Virus record (IMG/VR): IMGVR_UViG_3300047560_001061
Coordinates: 1 to 39,820 of that record
Strand: one strand, 5' to 3'
DNA: 39,820 nucleotides
From: a virus
The notes beneath the pieces were generated by a model. That model saw only the letters and a program-made list of their open reading frames with translations. It ran no database searches and had not been told where the DNA came from. Of this stretch, positions 9,301 to 17,100 are shown one piece after another (within the stretch, counting starts at the first letter, position 1; each line of letters opens with the position of its first letter). Position numbers and translations under genes: made by a program.

Positions 9301-12300
9301 GGAAGCATTCCTAATGAGAATACTGCAGTAGTGATTCCTGCACTGAACTTGGTGAACTTACCATCAAGTTTTGAGAGACCCTCTCCTACTGTCATCATCT
9401 TTTTAGCAGTTCCAGCTTGTACAGCTGCAATTGCCTCTTGAGTCTCTACAGATGCAAGTTTTTCTTTAGCAATACGCTCTTTAACAGATGCAGCCAGAGA
9501 TGCTCTACGTGCCTTAATCTCTTTGTCAATGGCTGCAGTATCTGCACCCATCATTAGTGCTTGCTTACGCTGAATCTCAAGACTCTTTAATTGGTAATCT
9601 CTAGAATATGCTTGTCTAGTAATGCTTCCAACATTTTGCTTCTTTGCCTGAGTTACCCCAGAATTTACAGCTTCAGCTACTGCTTTTCCTGCTGCCTCTG
9701 CTTCTGGTTGCTCTGACTTAATTCCATTAATAGCACCCTTACCAATATTAGCTCCTGCATCATACGCATCTTTAGATGGCGATGCTTGACGAGTAGACTC
9801 TCTAACTGCCTTAGATACGCTCTGGTATGTTGATACAATACCATCTTTCATTCTTTGAGCTGCAGCGGTTGCCACAGTAGATAGTTCTAGATTATACTTG
9901 TTTGCTATAGTATTTAGATCTGACATCTGTGGTTCGCTCATATGAGCTTTTACAAGACCAGTAGTGTCTGTCCCTAGAGCATTTGCAATAGGGGTAAAGT
10001 TTTTACTTCTATATGATTGAAGGCCTTTAAATATAGACTTTCGTCCTACAGATCTAGTCTTGTTTGGATTTGATGAAGATACTCTTTGAATTGTTGAGTC
10101 TTCAAATGTTGTTGGTTGAGTTAAGAATTGTTCAGTAGCATCAGCATAGGCCTGGCCCCTCTTGGCAGACTCTTTTCTAGCAACATTTTGATAAATTTCT
10201 GAAAGCTTAGGGTCATTTATTTTTCCACCCTGTTTTTCTATTGCAGTCGCAACTCCAATTTGAATATCTGTTGCAAATTTTGCAAGTTCTGGATTTGACT
10301 GCAACATAGCCAACACTTGCTTGTTGTTTGTAGCACCCAGAGATTTAGCAACTGCTTCAATAATTGGAGCATTCATTCCTGCACCCAAAGATTTAATCTC
10401 AGAGCTAAGATTGCTTGATGAGACTCCTCCGCCCTTTAGTGCTTGGTTTGTATCGCTACCAAGAAGTGCAACAGCATTTGTATACGTGCGGAACATCTTT
10501 GAGTTATTATCTTTGAATCCAGGAACATTGATCTTTCTACCCTGGAAAAGAGCACTAATGATTGCTGGGTTCTTCTTTACTGTAGCAGCGTCAATTACTG
10601 CCTCACCATTAGATAGATTAGTAGGTACAGCATCATCTTTAGGACCACCAGGGCCAACAACCATACCTCCAGTAGCCATCTTCCTACCGCCATTACCTCT
10701 AAAGGCCATTACAGGTCCTACAAATTGGCTTGCAGCTAGATTAGCCTTCTTTAGCTCTTGTGTGTATAGAGAGATTGCTTCTGCTTCAGAAGTAATCGTT
10801 TGCTTAAGTTTTGAGTGAATCTGGTCAAGAGATGCAGCTACTGAAGCAGCCTGAAGCTGCTCTTGGGTCATGTAGCTTGTTGTCTCTCCAAGTACCTGAG
10901 ATGCTGTTGTAGCCTTGTTAAATACACTCTTTACCCATGAGAATAACTTTAGGAAGTTTGCGATACCGTTTCCAACTAGACCAACTGTCATAAGAACAAT
11001 TGGAGCAAGTCCACCAACAACAGCAATAGTGTTTACAATAAAACTCTTTGATCCATCACCAAGCTTATTAAACCATGTAAGCAGTTTTCCAACTACCTCA
11101 AGTGCAGGAGTTACAGCTTTTAGGAATGCTTCTCCTACGGGAGCCATCTTAAGCTGGAAGTCTGCCATTGCCTTTTGGAACTTGTACATTGGGGAAGACT
11201 GAATCTTGTCCAACTCTTTCCTTGCCATTGCTGCTCTTTGAATTGCAGACATGTTCGCAAGTTCCATAGCCTTTGATGCCTGGCTTGATTCGTCTGTTAC
11301 GTTTTTAAACAAGGTTGACATACGTGCAAACTGGAATTTTCCAAACATCATTTCGATTGCTTTTGCACGGTTAAGTGGGTCAAGAGTATTTAGAGCATTT
11401 CCAAAATCAACAACTGTTTTCTTTAGGTTTCCCTTATCATTCTTAACAATATTTGAAACATTGATTCCAAATCCAGAAAGGAAGTCTGATGCCTTCTTAG
11501 TAGGATTAATTATAGCTGCAAGACCAGATTTGATGGCGTTAGCACCTTCAGATGCGTTGACTCCACCTTCTTTCATTGCAGTCATGAAGAAGGCTAGATC
11601 TTCTACGTTTCCACCAAGCTGCTTAACAATTGGAGCAGCCTTTGGAATAGCAGTTGTCATATCTTCAATGGATAGAACTGTCTGGTTTTCTACTGCGTTA
11701 AGATAATTAATCTTATCTGATAGTTGAGAAGTTGAAATACCAAATGCATTGGTAAGTGAGATAGTTGTTTCTAGTGCTTGCTTTTGGTCTACCCCACCAA
11801 GAACAGAAAGTTTTGTTGCCTGGTCAATCTGAGCAAGAAGGTCTGCTCCAGTTTTACCCATTGCAGCAGCCTGGGCTGCCATAGCCATTGTGTCAGATAC
11901 TGCTACACCATATTGTGTATATGAAGCTGCAAGCTTTTGAATCTTACCAACCATCATGTCGGTTTCTTGTGCTGTAGTATTTAGGTCACCATAGACACGT
12001 CTAATCTGAATTGAGCCTTGCTCAATTTGCTGATATGCCTTTGCAGCTGCTGCTCCAGCCATAGCAATTGGAATAGAGAAACCAACCATAAGCTGACGAC
12101 CAGCCCACTGAGTATTCTTACCCCAGTTTAGAAGTTGTGTAGAACCCTGCTTCAGAAGCTGATTAAGAATCTGCTGTTTTTGAGCAGCCATCTGAGTTTT
12201 TGTTGATAGGTTTTCCATATCAAGAGCAAGTGGTCTAATTGCAATAGACTTGAGTGCTCCATTTGCATCACGACCCATCTTGATGTACTGAGTCTGGATA

Positions 12301-12671
12301 TCTTTGACACGTTCAGTAGCAACCTTATTAATGGTTTCGTATTCAGTCTTGAATACCTTACCGAAAGATTTTGATGCAGCAATACCATAACGGAAATATT
12401 CGTTAAGGGAGAATTTATTCTTTTCAAGAGACTGGTTAAATGACTCAGTAGAACTCTTGATGGTTTGGATGCTGGCAGCAAACTTGCCAGACATATTTAC
12501 GGAGTTGATAAAATTTTGTTGCATTCCAGATACAACAGCATTTGATGCTGCACCTGATTTTGCCATTTGGCTATAGAAGGCTGAAAGACTTCCTTGTAAA
12601 TTCTTGATATTCGCTAGAGCACCAGCGGTATCAACATTTATCCTAATATTGGACTGAATGTCCTCAGCCAT
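6324..12671 (-). CDS. Tape measure protein
   Basis: 2115 residues, by far the longest gene here. It sets tail length and is packed inside the tail tube. Residues ~190-430 match the TP901-type tape measure core (KIQKLAASYTQYGVAVSD, LSVLGGVDQKQALETTISL, AMKEGGVNASEGANAIKSGL). Hydrophobic segments lie near residues 542-575, 1109-1152 and 1192-1224. A Ser/Gly then poly-Gly linker lies near residue 1567 and is followed by long charged coiled coil. The C-terminus has GGFIARGSDTVPAMLTPGEF, a typical tape measure ending, and a related motif (GGMVVGPGGPKDDAVPTNLS) occurs internally near residue 667. ATG at 12671 follows AGAGGTG. The two chaperone genes lie just upstream, as expected. Confidence 0.97.
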   Translation of the reverse strand: MAEDIQSNIRINVDTAGALANIKNLQGSLSAFYSQMAKSGAASNAVVSGMQQNFINSVNMSGKFAASIQTIKSSTESFNQSLEKNKFSLNEYFRYGIAASKSFGKVFKTEYETINKVATERVKDIQTQYIKMGRDANGALKSIAIRPLALDMENLSTKTQMAAQKQQILNQLLKQGSTQLLNWGKNTQWAGRQLMVGFSIPIAMAGAAAAKAYQQIEQGSIQIRRVYGDLNTTAQETDMMVGKIQKLAASYTQYGVAVSDTMAMAAQAAAMGKTGADLLAQIDQATKLSVLGGVDQKQALETTISLTNAFGISTSQLSDKINYLNAVENQTVLSIEDMTTAIPKAAPIVKQLGGNVEDLAFFMTAMKEGGVNASEGANAIKSGLAAIINPTKKASDFLSGFGINVSNIVKNDKGNLKKTVVDFGNALNTLDPLNRAKAIEMMFGKFQFARMSTLFKNVTDESSQASKAMELANMSAIQRAAMARKELDKIQSSPMYKFQKAMADFQLKMAPVGEAFLKAVTPALEVVGKLLTWFNKLGDGSKSFIVNTIAVVGGLAPIVLMTVGLVGNGIANFLKLFSWVKSVFNKATTASQVLGETTSYMTQEQLQAASVAASLDQIHSKLKQTITSEAEAISLYTQELKKANLAASQFVGPVMAFRGNGGRKMATGGMVVGPGGPKDDAVPTNLSNGEAVIDAATVKKNPAIISALFQGRKINVPGFKDNNSKMFRTYTNAVALLGSDTNQALKGGGVSSSNLSSEIKSLGAGMNAPIIEAVAKSLGATNNKQVLAMLQSNPELAKFATDIQIGVATAIEKQGGKINDPKLSEIYQNVARKESAKRGQAYADATEQFLTQPTTFEDSTIQRVSSSNPNKTRSVGRKSIFKGLQSYRSKNFTPIANALGTDTTGLVKAHMSEPQMSDLNTIANKYNLELSTVATAAAQRMKDGIVSTYQSVSKAVRESTRQASPSKDAYDAGANIGKGAINGIKSEQPEAEAAGKAVAEAVNSGVTQAKKQNVGSITRQAYSRDYQLKSLEIQRKQALMMGADTAAIDKEIKARRASLAASVKERIAKEKLASVETQEAIAAVQAGTAKKMMTVGEGLSKLDGKFTKFSAGITTAVFSLGMLPGPLGDIANAISPVIGIISLLGSGLEFLSKKVAISSTAIDVENAARAVETGEMEAENVARGVEVAETGALTIALGALELPLLPVIAGFVALAAIIGVGIAINNSLNEANKKALEDAKKPKQIAADTKAAMGAFGNLTGSTLKMPQIAGAAAGAASKNGKQAGDIQTLLDSSDFKNKDSEIGKVIGDVKGMGAKNAKNYIKNLGQTLLASGMDKAAVDSLIKAIQIAAGKENLKIEFADIDLTTKTGRAGFAKTAAETLAKISTNTNSSEFKQWQRGARLSRDAKNGKVDLGFASQEDINAVNAYKANMAAYLKIATASSAASTDFKQGIANISTELANGLITSKQFTGSLSEMAVNISKSAAGKTNLLNTIGSLGGQTAKDAASSLKSVNDQLLLMTILQADPTKGQSIVSLIKDKKIAQAKAEMAKFGSVIKSALGSDSGSGSGGGGGGGGSTKTNLLKQTSTDIASANLRLTMLKDSKKYVAGFIDLLATADDATRKQYIVAGKLTSKGLKLKELFDQKVVSEFIVKQKTATVGFAEEVKVRASLSAKVKDQTTLTKMLADADFKAAYASALNITNAVKRKKAINDLIAAETNFINAEQTSANASLTAAEKQQKVVDYLQAKLDKATAESGMPILQDKIDVYNDGLNVISVKEDAINKAYDARVKALEEIQKAQEDISQQQQDQLDVADAITKGDMAAAARAVQQSRKNAAERAMRDQSTALETARQTELNSILVSINGEMLNRESIEKRISDIQAKMYDIQLNTLDAIKSQVVEAQRTQTILAANQTMSDDAAFANQTPAAPAPISKTEAARLALIHLQSSSVEALSAEERALLNISLSPKTPVAPAAPKALVQAPAGLQFLPKDELAKMGYYATGGFIARGSDTVPAMLTPGEFVMNRGAVSKYGSGLMDRINSGTFDMPSYVTAPQISQVSPVNNNISSNVDNSSVYNNSYSVNIHTTGSQDTDSIARAVIGKIREYDSQRVRGVRI

Positions 12672-12699
12672 CTATAACACCTCTTTTAATTTTTATTTT

Positions 12700-13008
12700 T
12701 TAGAAAAGTCCTTCACCAAGAGTTGCTCCTGATGCCTCTTCTATGATCTGGTAAACAAGCTTGATGTCAAGCATGTCTTCCAGTTCTGCTTGAGTCTTTT
12801 CTAGTAGTGTTGGATCGTACTGCTTAAACGCAATCTTTACACACTCTAGAAGAAGATCAAGCGATTTATCGTTATCATCCGCTACTTCAGAAATCTTGGC
12901 AAATGCCTTTGAGAATTCACGAAGAAGAGATAGTTTTAGTGGACGTGCATTTACTACAGTTCCATCTAATAGTTTAATAGCTGTTGCTTCATTAATTGTA
13001 ATAGCCAT
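12700..13008 (-). CDS. Short tail assembly chaperone (gpG-like, stand-alone)
   Basis: 102 residues. It aligns along almost its whole length with residues ~9-95 of the 235-residue gene upstream; shared landmarks are DG, PLK, LREF, CV.I..KQYDP/RQYSP and EDM.D.K/EDL.D.K, roughly one third identity by eye. Tail assembly chaperones coat the tape measure before tube polymerisation. Most siphoviruses make the short form and a long form from one gene by ribosomal frameshift, whereas here the short form is its own gene. ATG at 13008 follows AAAGGAG with good spacing, and an extended -10 (13033-13041) gives it its own promoter. The family call rests on paralogy, size and position between tail tube and tape measure. 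Confidence 0.8.
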   Translation of the reverse strand: MAITINEATAIKLLDGTVVNARPLKLSLLREFSKAFAKISEVADDNDKSLDLLLECVKIAFKQYDPTLLEKTQAELEDMLDIKLVYQIIEEASGATLGEGLF

Positions 13009-13032
13009 TGTTCTCCTTTTGTAGGTTATTTA

Positions 13033-13041
13033 ATTATAACA
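13033..13041 (-). promoter_or_regulatory. Extended -10 promoter of the short chaperone gene
   Basis: The minus strand reads TGTTATAAT just downstream of the stop codon of the long chaperone. The predicted start site near 13026 leaves a short leader carrying the AAAGGAG Shine-Dalgarno of the short chaperone. No convincing -35 was seen. Confidence 0.55.
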
Positions 13042-13051
13042 TAGATTAGTT

Positions 13052-13759
13052 TTATATGGATTCATATTCAAGTCCCATACCGATTCCAAAACCAGCTTGT
13101 TTAGCTGCAACTCCAGTTACTGATGTAATATCATTTGAATCTACCCTGACTTGGTTTGGATCTTTTCCACTGGCAATAGCAGCAGCATTGGCCTTGACTC
13201 GTTCCCAAGGATCTTCCTCTTGCTGTCCCATTTGCTCATCTAGATTAATGCCCTGTATTGCTGCATGGAACTTCTTTTCAATATAGTCCGCATCTCTCTT
13301 TGCTTTTAGCGTTGCTAATATTTCAGGGATAGATAGAGAACTTTCTAGATCTTCATAATCTTTCCACATACCAATTAAGAATATTTCAGACTCTAGGGAT
13401 ACCAAATCTAGGTCTTCCCAGGAATCTGCCTTCGAAGCTGACACACTCTCTTGAACATTGTTAGTTTTCTTTTCAGACATGTCTATGTCTGCAGATATTT
13501 CTAAGACACGATACATCGTCTTTAGATCGAATAAATCTTCTACGTCCTCTATAGTACTTCTATGTGGACTGTATTGCCTCATGCATATAGAGACACATTG
13601 TATAAGTCTATCCATTGCATCTTCATCATTTACCGCTTTTTTAATTTCTCTAAACGAGTCCATAAACTCTCTCAGATATTTTATTTTTAACGGAGTAACA
13701 TAAATAGAACTCCCATCTACAAGCCCTAATGTTTCACTTTTATATACTTTATTTGCCAT
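13052..13759 (-). CDS. Long tail assembly chaperone (gpGT-like, encoded in one frame)
   Basis: 235 residues. Residues 1-92 are the chaperone domain shared with the 102-residue neighbour. A polar linker (~93-115) leads to a second domain with LESSLSIPEILATLKAKRDA, YIEKKFHAAIQGINLDEQ and DPWERVKANAAA. Those features are characteristic of the downstream (T) portion of long chaperones in actinobacterial phages. The G-like and T-like parts are therefore fused in a single uninterrupted frame. The gene lies between a strong terminator after the tail tube gene and the short chaperone gene. No clear Shine-Dalgarno precedes ATG 13759, so translation may be weak, and expression could depend on terminator read-through or on the weak TGGTAAACT element near the start. 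Confidence 0.82.
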   Translation of the reverse strand: MANKVYKSETLGLVDGSSIYVTPLKIKYLREFMDSFREIKKAVNDEDAMDRLIQCVSICMRQYSPHRSTIEDVEDLFDLKTMYRVLEISADIDMSEKKTNNVQESVSASKADSWEDLDLVSLESEIFLIGMWKDYEDLESSLSIPEILATLKAKRDADYIEKKFHAAIQGINLDEQMGQQEEDPWERVKANAAAIASGKDPNQVRVDSNDITSVTGVAAKQAGFGIGMGLEYESI

Positions 13760-13772
13760 TCATTAAGTTTAC

Positions 13773-13809
13773 CAAAAAAATAACCGCCTAGTTTTCGCTA
13801 GACGGTTAT
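13773..13809 (-). terminator. Rho-independent terminator after the tail tube gene
   Basis: On the minus strand a 12-base-pair stem with one mismatch (13798-13809 paired with 13780-13791, 6-base loop) is followed by a run of seven T. It lies between the tail tube stop and the chaperone start, where many phages reduce transcription. Confidence 0.88.
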
Positions 13810-13825
13810 CTTCAGGTTTTACCTA

Positions 13826-14449
13826 TTATGGGAATGTGCGGTCGATAATCTTACCGTATGATCCAGTTGAGTCTGGAAGTAGACGGAAAGTAACCTCAAA
13901 TTCAGTAGCTGTATCACGCTTTGCAGCAACCGTAACGTTCTGAATTGACAGAACACGGTTGGCCTTGTAGATACGCTCAGTAGTTCCTGTGGTAGGCTGT
14001 GGGCCAGCACCAACTGCAATAAGAGAACGTTCGATTGGATAAGCTCCAAGTTCTCCAGCAAGCATGTCCATGCTGTCTCCTCCAAGGTCGCTACCAAGGG
14101 TAGTGCTTGTTGCTGCTGTAGCCACAAGAAGGTTGGTTAGAGTTGCCTCTGCGAAAGTAGTCTTTAGTTCTACCTTCATTCCCTGCTTGTAAAGCTTTGC
14201 AACGTCAAGCATCTGGTCTACCTTAACCTCACCGAAGTCAGGCTGGAAAGTCAGCTCAAGACCGTTAGTTGTATAACCAACGCTTGTCCAACCTGTTGTG
14301 TTGGATAGCTGCTCCTTGTACGATACACCTTCACCATCGGTAGTGATCGCTGGTAGTTCTGCCTCTGCAGTGTCATTGATAAACAATGCAGCAGCTCCTA
14401 CAACGATGTTCTTAGCGTCACCACGATTGTAACTGTTTGTAAATGCCAT
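13826..14449 (-). CDS. Major tail protein (tail tube subunit)
   Basis: 207 residues from ATG 14449. A GTG nine bases further upstream falls within the Shine-Dalgarno (AGAGGTG), so the ATG is preferred. The protein is compact and Thr/Ala/Gly-rich with alternating beta strands (NGLELTFQPDFGEVKVDQ, EFEVTFRLLPDSTGSYG), no membrane segment, and a size typical of tail tube subunits. It has its own extended -10 promoter upstream and a strong terminator downstream, fitting a very highly expressed virion protein. It stands between the tail terminator candidate and the chaperones, the canonical position. The family call is by position, size and character. Confidence 0.85.
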   Translation of the reverse strand: MAFTNSYNRGDAKNIVVGAAALFINDTAEAELPAITTDGEGVSYKEQLSNTTGWTSVGYTTNGLELTFQPDFGEVKVDQMLDVAKLYKQGMKVELKTTFAEATLTNLLVATAATSTTLGSDLGGDSMDMLAGELGAYPIERSLIAVGAGPQPTTGTTERIYKANRVLSIQNVTVAAKRDTATEFEVTFRLLPDSTGSYGKIIDRTFP

Positions 14450-14501
14450 AGTTTTCACCTCTTTTTTCTATAGAAATAATGGGCGTGTTTCCTCACTATT
14501 A

Positions 14502-14510
14502 AGTATAACA
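14502..14510 (-). promoter_or_regulatory. Extended -10 promoter for the tail tube gene
   Basis: The minus strand reads TGTTATACT about 50 bases upstream of ATG 14449, just past the stop of the 175-residue gene. With the terminator at 13773-13809 it defines a one-gene transcription unit. Confidence 0.6.
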
Positions 14511-14518
14511 GCCTTTTG

Positions 14519-15046
14519 TTATAGCTGGTGATAGTCGTAGTCTACGATAATCTTATTACCAGCGTATGTTCTTGCTGTAGCAAAATTAACAATATCTCTG
14601 GTTTCTTGTAGCTGATAAACTTTTAGTTTATGAAAGTAGATTGGCTTAAAGTCTTTACCGTCAATAGTAAGAACGCCATTTACTAACTTGCTTCTAATCC
14701 AGGTATTTATTTCCTCTGCGGATTCATCTTCTCTATCAAGTAGATCATAGATTACCTGTGTAGTCTCAATGAGGGCTTCTGGGTCCCCTGCCATTTTGTA
14801 GAAATAATAAAGTAGTTGCTCTGATTTAATGTGTGGAAATGCCTTGTGACGCATTCTAAACATTCTGTCATATACAGCAAACACGTTGTTGGCAGCTTCT
14901 GGGAATGTCTCGGTCAGAGCATTGATGTCTGTTGGTGATACTGGAAAGAATAATAAGCTTCCAGAAAAACGATTAGGAATACTTGCTGGTATCTTTTCAG
15001 CTAAGTATTGATTAATAAAAATTGGAGCATAGTTTAAATTTGTCAT
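14519..15046 (-). CDS. Tail terminator / head-tail joining protein candidate
   Basis: 175 residues. The sequence is mixed alpha/beta with a helical middle (YDRMFRMRHKAFPHIKSEQL, EALIETTQVIYDLLDREDES) and a beta-strand C-terminus. It is the last gene before the tail tube promoter. In siphoviruses the gene just before the tail tube usually encodes the tail terminator that caps the tube and docks to the head. Start and stop of the preceding gene overlap in ATGA, with a CAGGA Shine-Dalgarno upstream, so translation is coupled. Assignment is positional; a completion protein of another type is possible. Confidence 0.6.
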   Translation of the reverse strand: MTNLNYAPIFINQYLAEKIPASIPNRFSGSLLFFPVSPTDINALTETFPEAANNVFAVYDRMFRMRHKAFPHIKSEQLLYYFYKMAGDPEALIETTQVIYDLLDREDESAEEINTWIRSKLVNGVLTIDGKDFKPIYFHKLKVYQLQETRDIVNFATARTYAGNKIIVDYDYHQL

Positions 15047-15717
15047 AGTGTTCCTGCCTTAGAAATCCATTTATACCCCACATCAAACCCCTTTGATCTT
15101 CCACCTGTTTGTGCAAGCCTGAAGTTAGCTTTGAACTCTTTTGGATATTCTATATAATTAATGATACCACTAGATCTTAAAAAAGACTGAGTTAAATACT
15201 TATTGAAGAATAAATCGAAAATATCTTTGTATGCACCTTGAACAGCAGGACCACCTGGGTTCTCTATTGTCACTGGGGCTTTTGTAAAAATTGTTTCTCC
15301 ACCATCTTGGAATACCAGAGGGTTTTGTCCTCTAGGGGTTACTGTTACTGGAGATCCTGATTCCATAATGCTAGCCTTATTCCAAAAAGGAATATTTGAG
15401 CCATCTTGTAGGGATTGAGATTTTTTAAAAGTTGATCTAAAGGATATTTTTGCATCATCAGATACGAATGATATATCGTATAGTCTTGCTTCTGGACTTC
15501 CAGTTCTATACCATTCGTATACGTGGTGAAGCATAGCTGGGTTTGCTTTTGCATTTGAATCGATAAATGTATAGGCAATCTCTAAGAATGTTTTTCCAAG
15601 ATTATTAAAGAAGTTTGTCTTTCCAGCCTCTACGCCTTTTAAGAATCCTTCTGAATATCCAATGATGTTTGCAAAATCTTTTTCTAGTCCAGCAATATCA
15701 ATAGTTGCTGCTATCAT
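15043..15717 (-). CDS. Head-tail joining (HK97 gp10-like/minor capsid) protein candidate
   Basis: 224 residues. The N-terminal part is helical (GLEKDFANIIGYSEGFLKGV); the middle carries VYEWYRTGSPEARLYDISF and a beta-rich segment, and the C-terminus is basic (FRLAQTGGRSKGFDVGYKW). HK97 gp10-like neck proteins have a comparable arrangement and occupy the second slot before the tail tube. It overlaps both neighbours by four bases (ATGA), so four head-tail genes form a tightly coupled set. The family assignment is an inference from order and general layout; no motif is decisive. Confidence 0.55.
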   Translation of the reverse strand: MIAATIDIAGLEKDFANIIGYSEGFLKGVEAGKTNFFNNLGKTFLEIAYTFIDSNAKANPAMLHHVYEWYRTGSPEARLYDISFVSDDAKISFRSTFKKSQSLQDGSNIPFWNKASIMESGSPVTVTPRGQNPLVFQDGGETIFTKAPVTIENPGGPAVQGAYKDIFDLFFNKYLTQSFLRSSGIINYIEYPKEFKANFRLAQTGGRSKGFDVGYKWISKAGTL

Positions 15718-16166
15718 ACATCAGCACCCTGATTCTCTGAGCGTCTAACAACAACCTTGTAATATTCTGTTGTACCAAATGGTCCAACGATAGGGTTGTA
15801 TGTTGCTACCTCAAATAGGGTTGCTTTCCCTGCTCTAACTCCAGCAGATTCATTAAAAATTATGTTTCCTTTAGTATCTCTAATATTAGTAATTAGGATA
15901 TTATTCATGGATACCTGGTTTTCACGAGTTAGCGTCAGGATGTCCGTCTTAATTCTTCCAACCATTGAGTTATCCATATTGATTAGAGCATCATTTACCT
16001 GCATGTCTTCTTTAAACTTACGACCTGCTGGATTGAAAGCACAAGCAATTGTTCTATCTAATACCCAACGCTTCTTAACATTTCCATAAGCACTTTGCTC
16101 AATTATTGGAAAGTATACATCTGCAAGAAGTGGATAGATAAAATCTGTTTGCTCTACTACAGCCAT
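15714..16166 (-). CDS. Head-tail stopper/connector protein candidate
   Basis: 150 residues. The sequence is beta-rich with few helices (NVKKRWVLDRTIACAFNPAG, ILLTRENQ-type stretches, YYKVVVRRSENQ). ATG 16166 follows AGGAG with 9 bases spacing; the end overlaps the next gene in ATGA. Stopper proteins of this size plug the portal channel after DNA packaging and follow the adaptor in gene order. This fits its place between the 309-residue protein and the gp10-like candidate. No diagnostic motif was recognised, so this is a positional call. Confidence 0.5.
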   Translation of the reverse strand: MAVVEQTDFIYPLLADVYFPIIEQSAYGNVKKRWVLDRTIACAFNPAGRKFKEDMQVNDALINMDNSMVGRIKTDILTLTRENQVSMNNILITNIRDTKGNIIFNESAGVRAGKATLFEVATYNPIVGPFGTTEYYKVVVRRSENQGADV

Positions 16167-16167
16167 A

Positions 16168-17097
16168 TTAGATTACTCCTGCTTTAATAACATTTCCCTT
16201 ATAGTTGTCAAGAATCTTGTCTACAATGTTATTTCCAGTTCCTGTTAGGAATTGTGGTGCAAACTTTAGATCGAATTGGTCTGTACTATATTGTTGAACA
16301 AAGTTACGGTAATAGCTGTTATTGTCATTTTGAAGATCTTTAATGAGCATAATGGCAGCTTGTTCTACATCTGGTGGAACTGCCTTATATCCAACATCAA
16401 GAATGAATGTGTAGTCTGCTCCTTGTGGGAATGCTGCACCAACTTTTCCAAAGAACCCTAAGTCTCCGACTCCTATAGGAAGACGTGGAGGCAACTGCTC
16501 CAGCCTATTATATTCTCCAGCCTGTAGTCTCATGATTGCAGAGTTATCTGGAGTAATTACATATGTATAGGCATTTGAGTCTGGTGTTTCTGGGTCATAT
16601 ACAAGAACATTGTTCTCATATACCTTCAAAATTTTCTTAGGATTGTGCCACATTGGAATATAGTCTGTTCCCTGGCCTGTAGTTTGGACTACAAGTTTAT
16701 GGTTATAGAATCCTTCACCTGTTGCTGAATCATTTCCTAAGTAAGCGTCAATGATTGCACGAGCAATGATCTCTAGCCTTTTGTATTCTGCAATTTCTGA
16801 AGCAGTTGTTCCTAACATATTTGGGTCCACATATGGTCTGTAAACCGTTAGGTTTGATTCTACGACTACCTCGCCAAGTAGGTTAGTGTCGTAGATCTTA
16901 ATAGCAAAGTCACGGTCAAACTGGACTTTTGCTCTTGGCAAAATATATAATACTTGTGCATCATCTGTAGAAGTTACAGTCGATGTTTCAATTGAGTGAT
17001 CCACTACGTCCTCAAGATAAATAAAATACGTGTGATTTGCCAGTGGCACATCCCATGTAGTTGTAATTGGATATGGCGGAACTCTCAAAATTTCCAT
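16168..17097 (-). CDS. Head-tail adaptor/connector protein candidate
   Basis: 309 residues. The N-terminal ~110 residues look like a beta-sandwich (TYFIYLEDVVDHSIETSTV, FAIKIYDTNLLGEVVVESNL). A helix starting at YKRLEIIARAIIDAYLG begins a second region with repeated beta strands, and the C-terminal part has a helix (VEQAAIMLIKDLQNDNNSYY) as in gp6-type adaptors. An N-terminal beta domain added to an adaptor-like core makes it longer than simple connectors. It is preceded by GGAG 11 bases from ATG 17097 and almost abuts both neighbours. First of the head-tail joining set after the capsid region. Confidence 0.55.
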   Translation of the reverse strand: MEILRVPPYPITTTWDVPLANHTYFIYLEDVVDHSIETSTVTSTDDAQVLYILPRAKVQFDRDFAIKIYDTNLLGEVVVESNLTVYRPYVDPNMLGTTASEIAEYKRLEIIARAIIDAYLGNDSATGEGFYNHKLVVQTTGQGTDYIPMWHNPKKILKVYENNVLVYDPETPDSNAYTYVITPDNSAIMRLQAGEYNRLEQLPPRLPIGVGDLGFFGKVGAAFPQGADYTFILDVGYKAVPPDVEQAAIMLIKDLQNDNNSYYRNFVQQYSTDQFDLKFAPQFLTGTGNNIVDKILDNYKGNVIKAGVI

Positions 17098-17100
17098 GTA

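Noticed and set aside
10321-10818. 165-residue plus-strand frame inside the tape measure gene, and similar frames at 8998, 11251 and 7774
   Set aside because: These are antisense shadows of a clear tape measure gene with composition typical of complement frames.
13450-13485. A-rich AAAAGAAAAC stretch at the domain junction of the long chaperone, as a -1 frameshift site that would end shortly after in a stop
   Set aside because: A -1 shift would give a short G-like product, but the sequence is not a canonical slippery heptamer in the reading frame (the A-site tRNA would have to re-pair with GAA), and a separate short gene exists.
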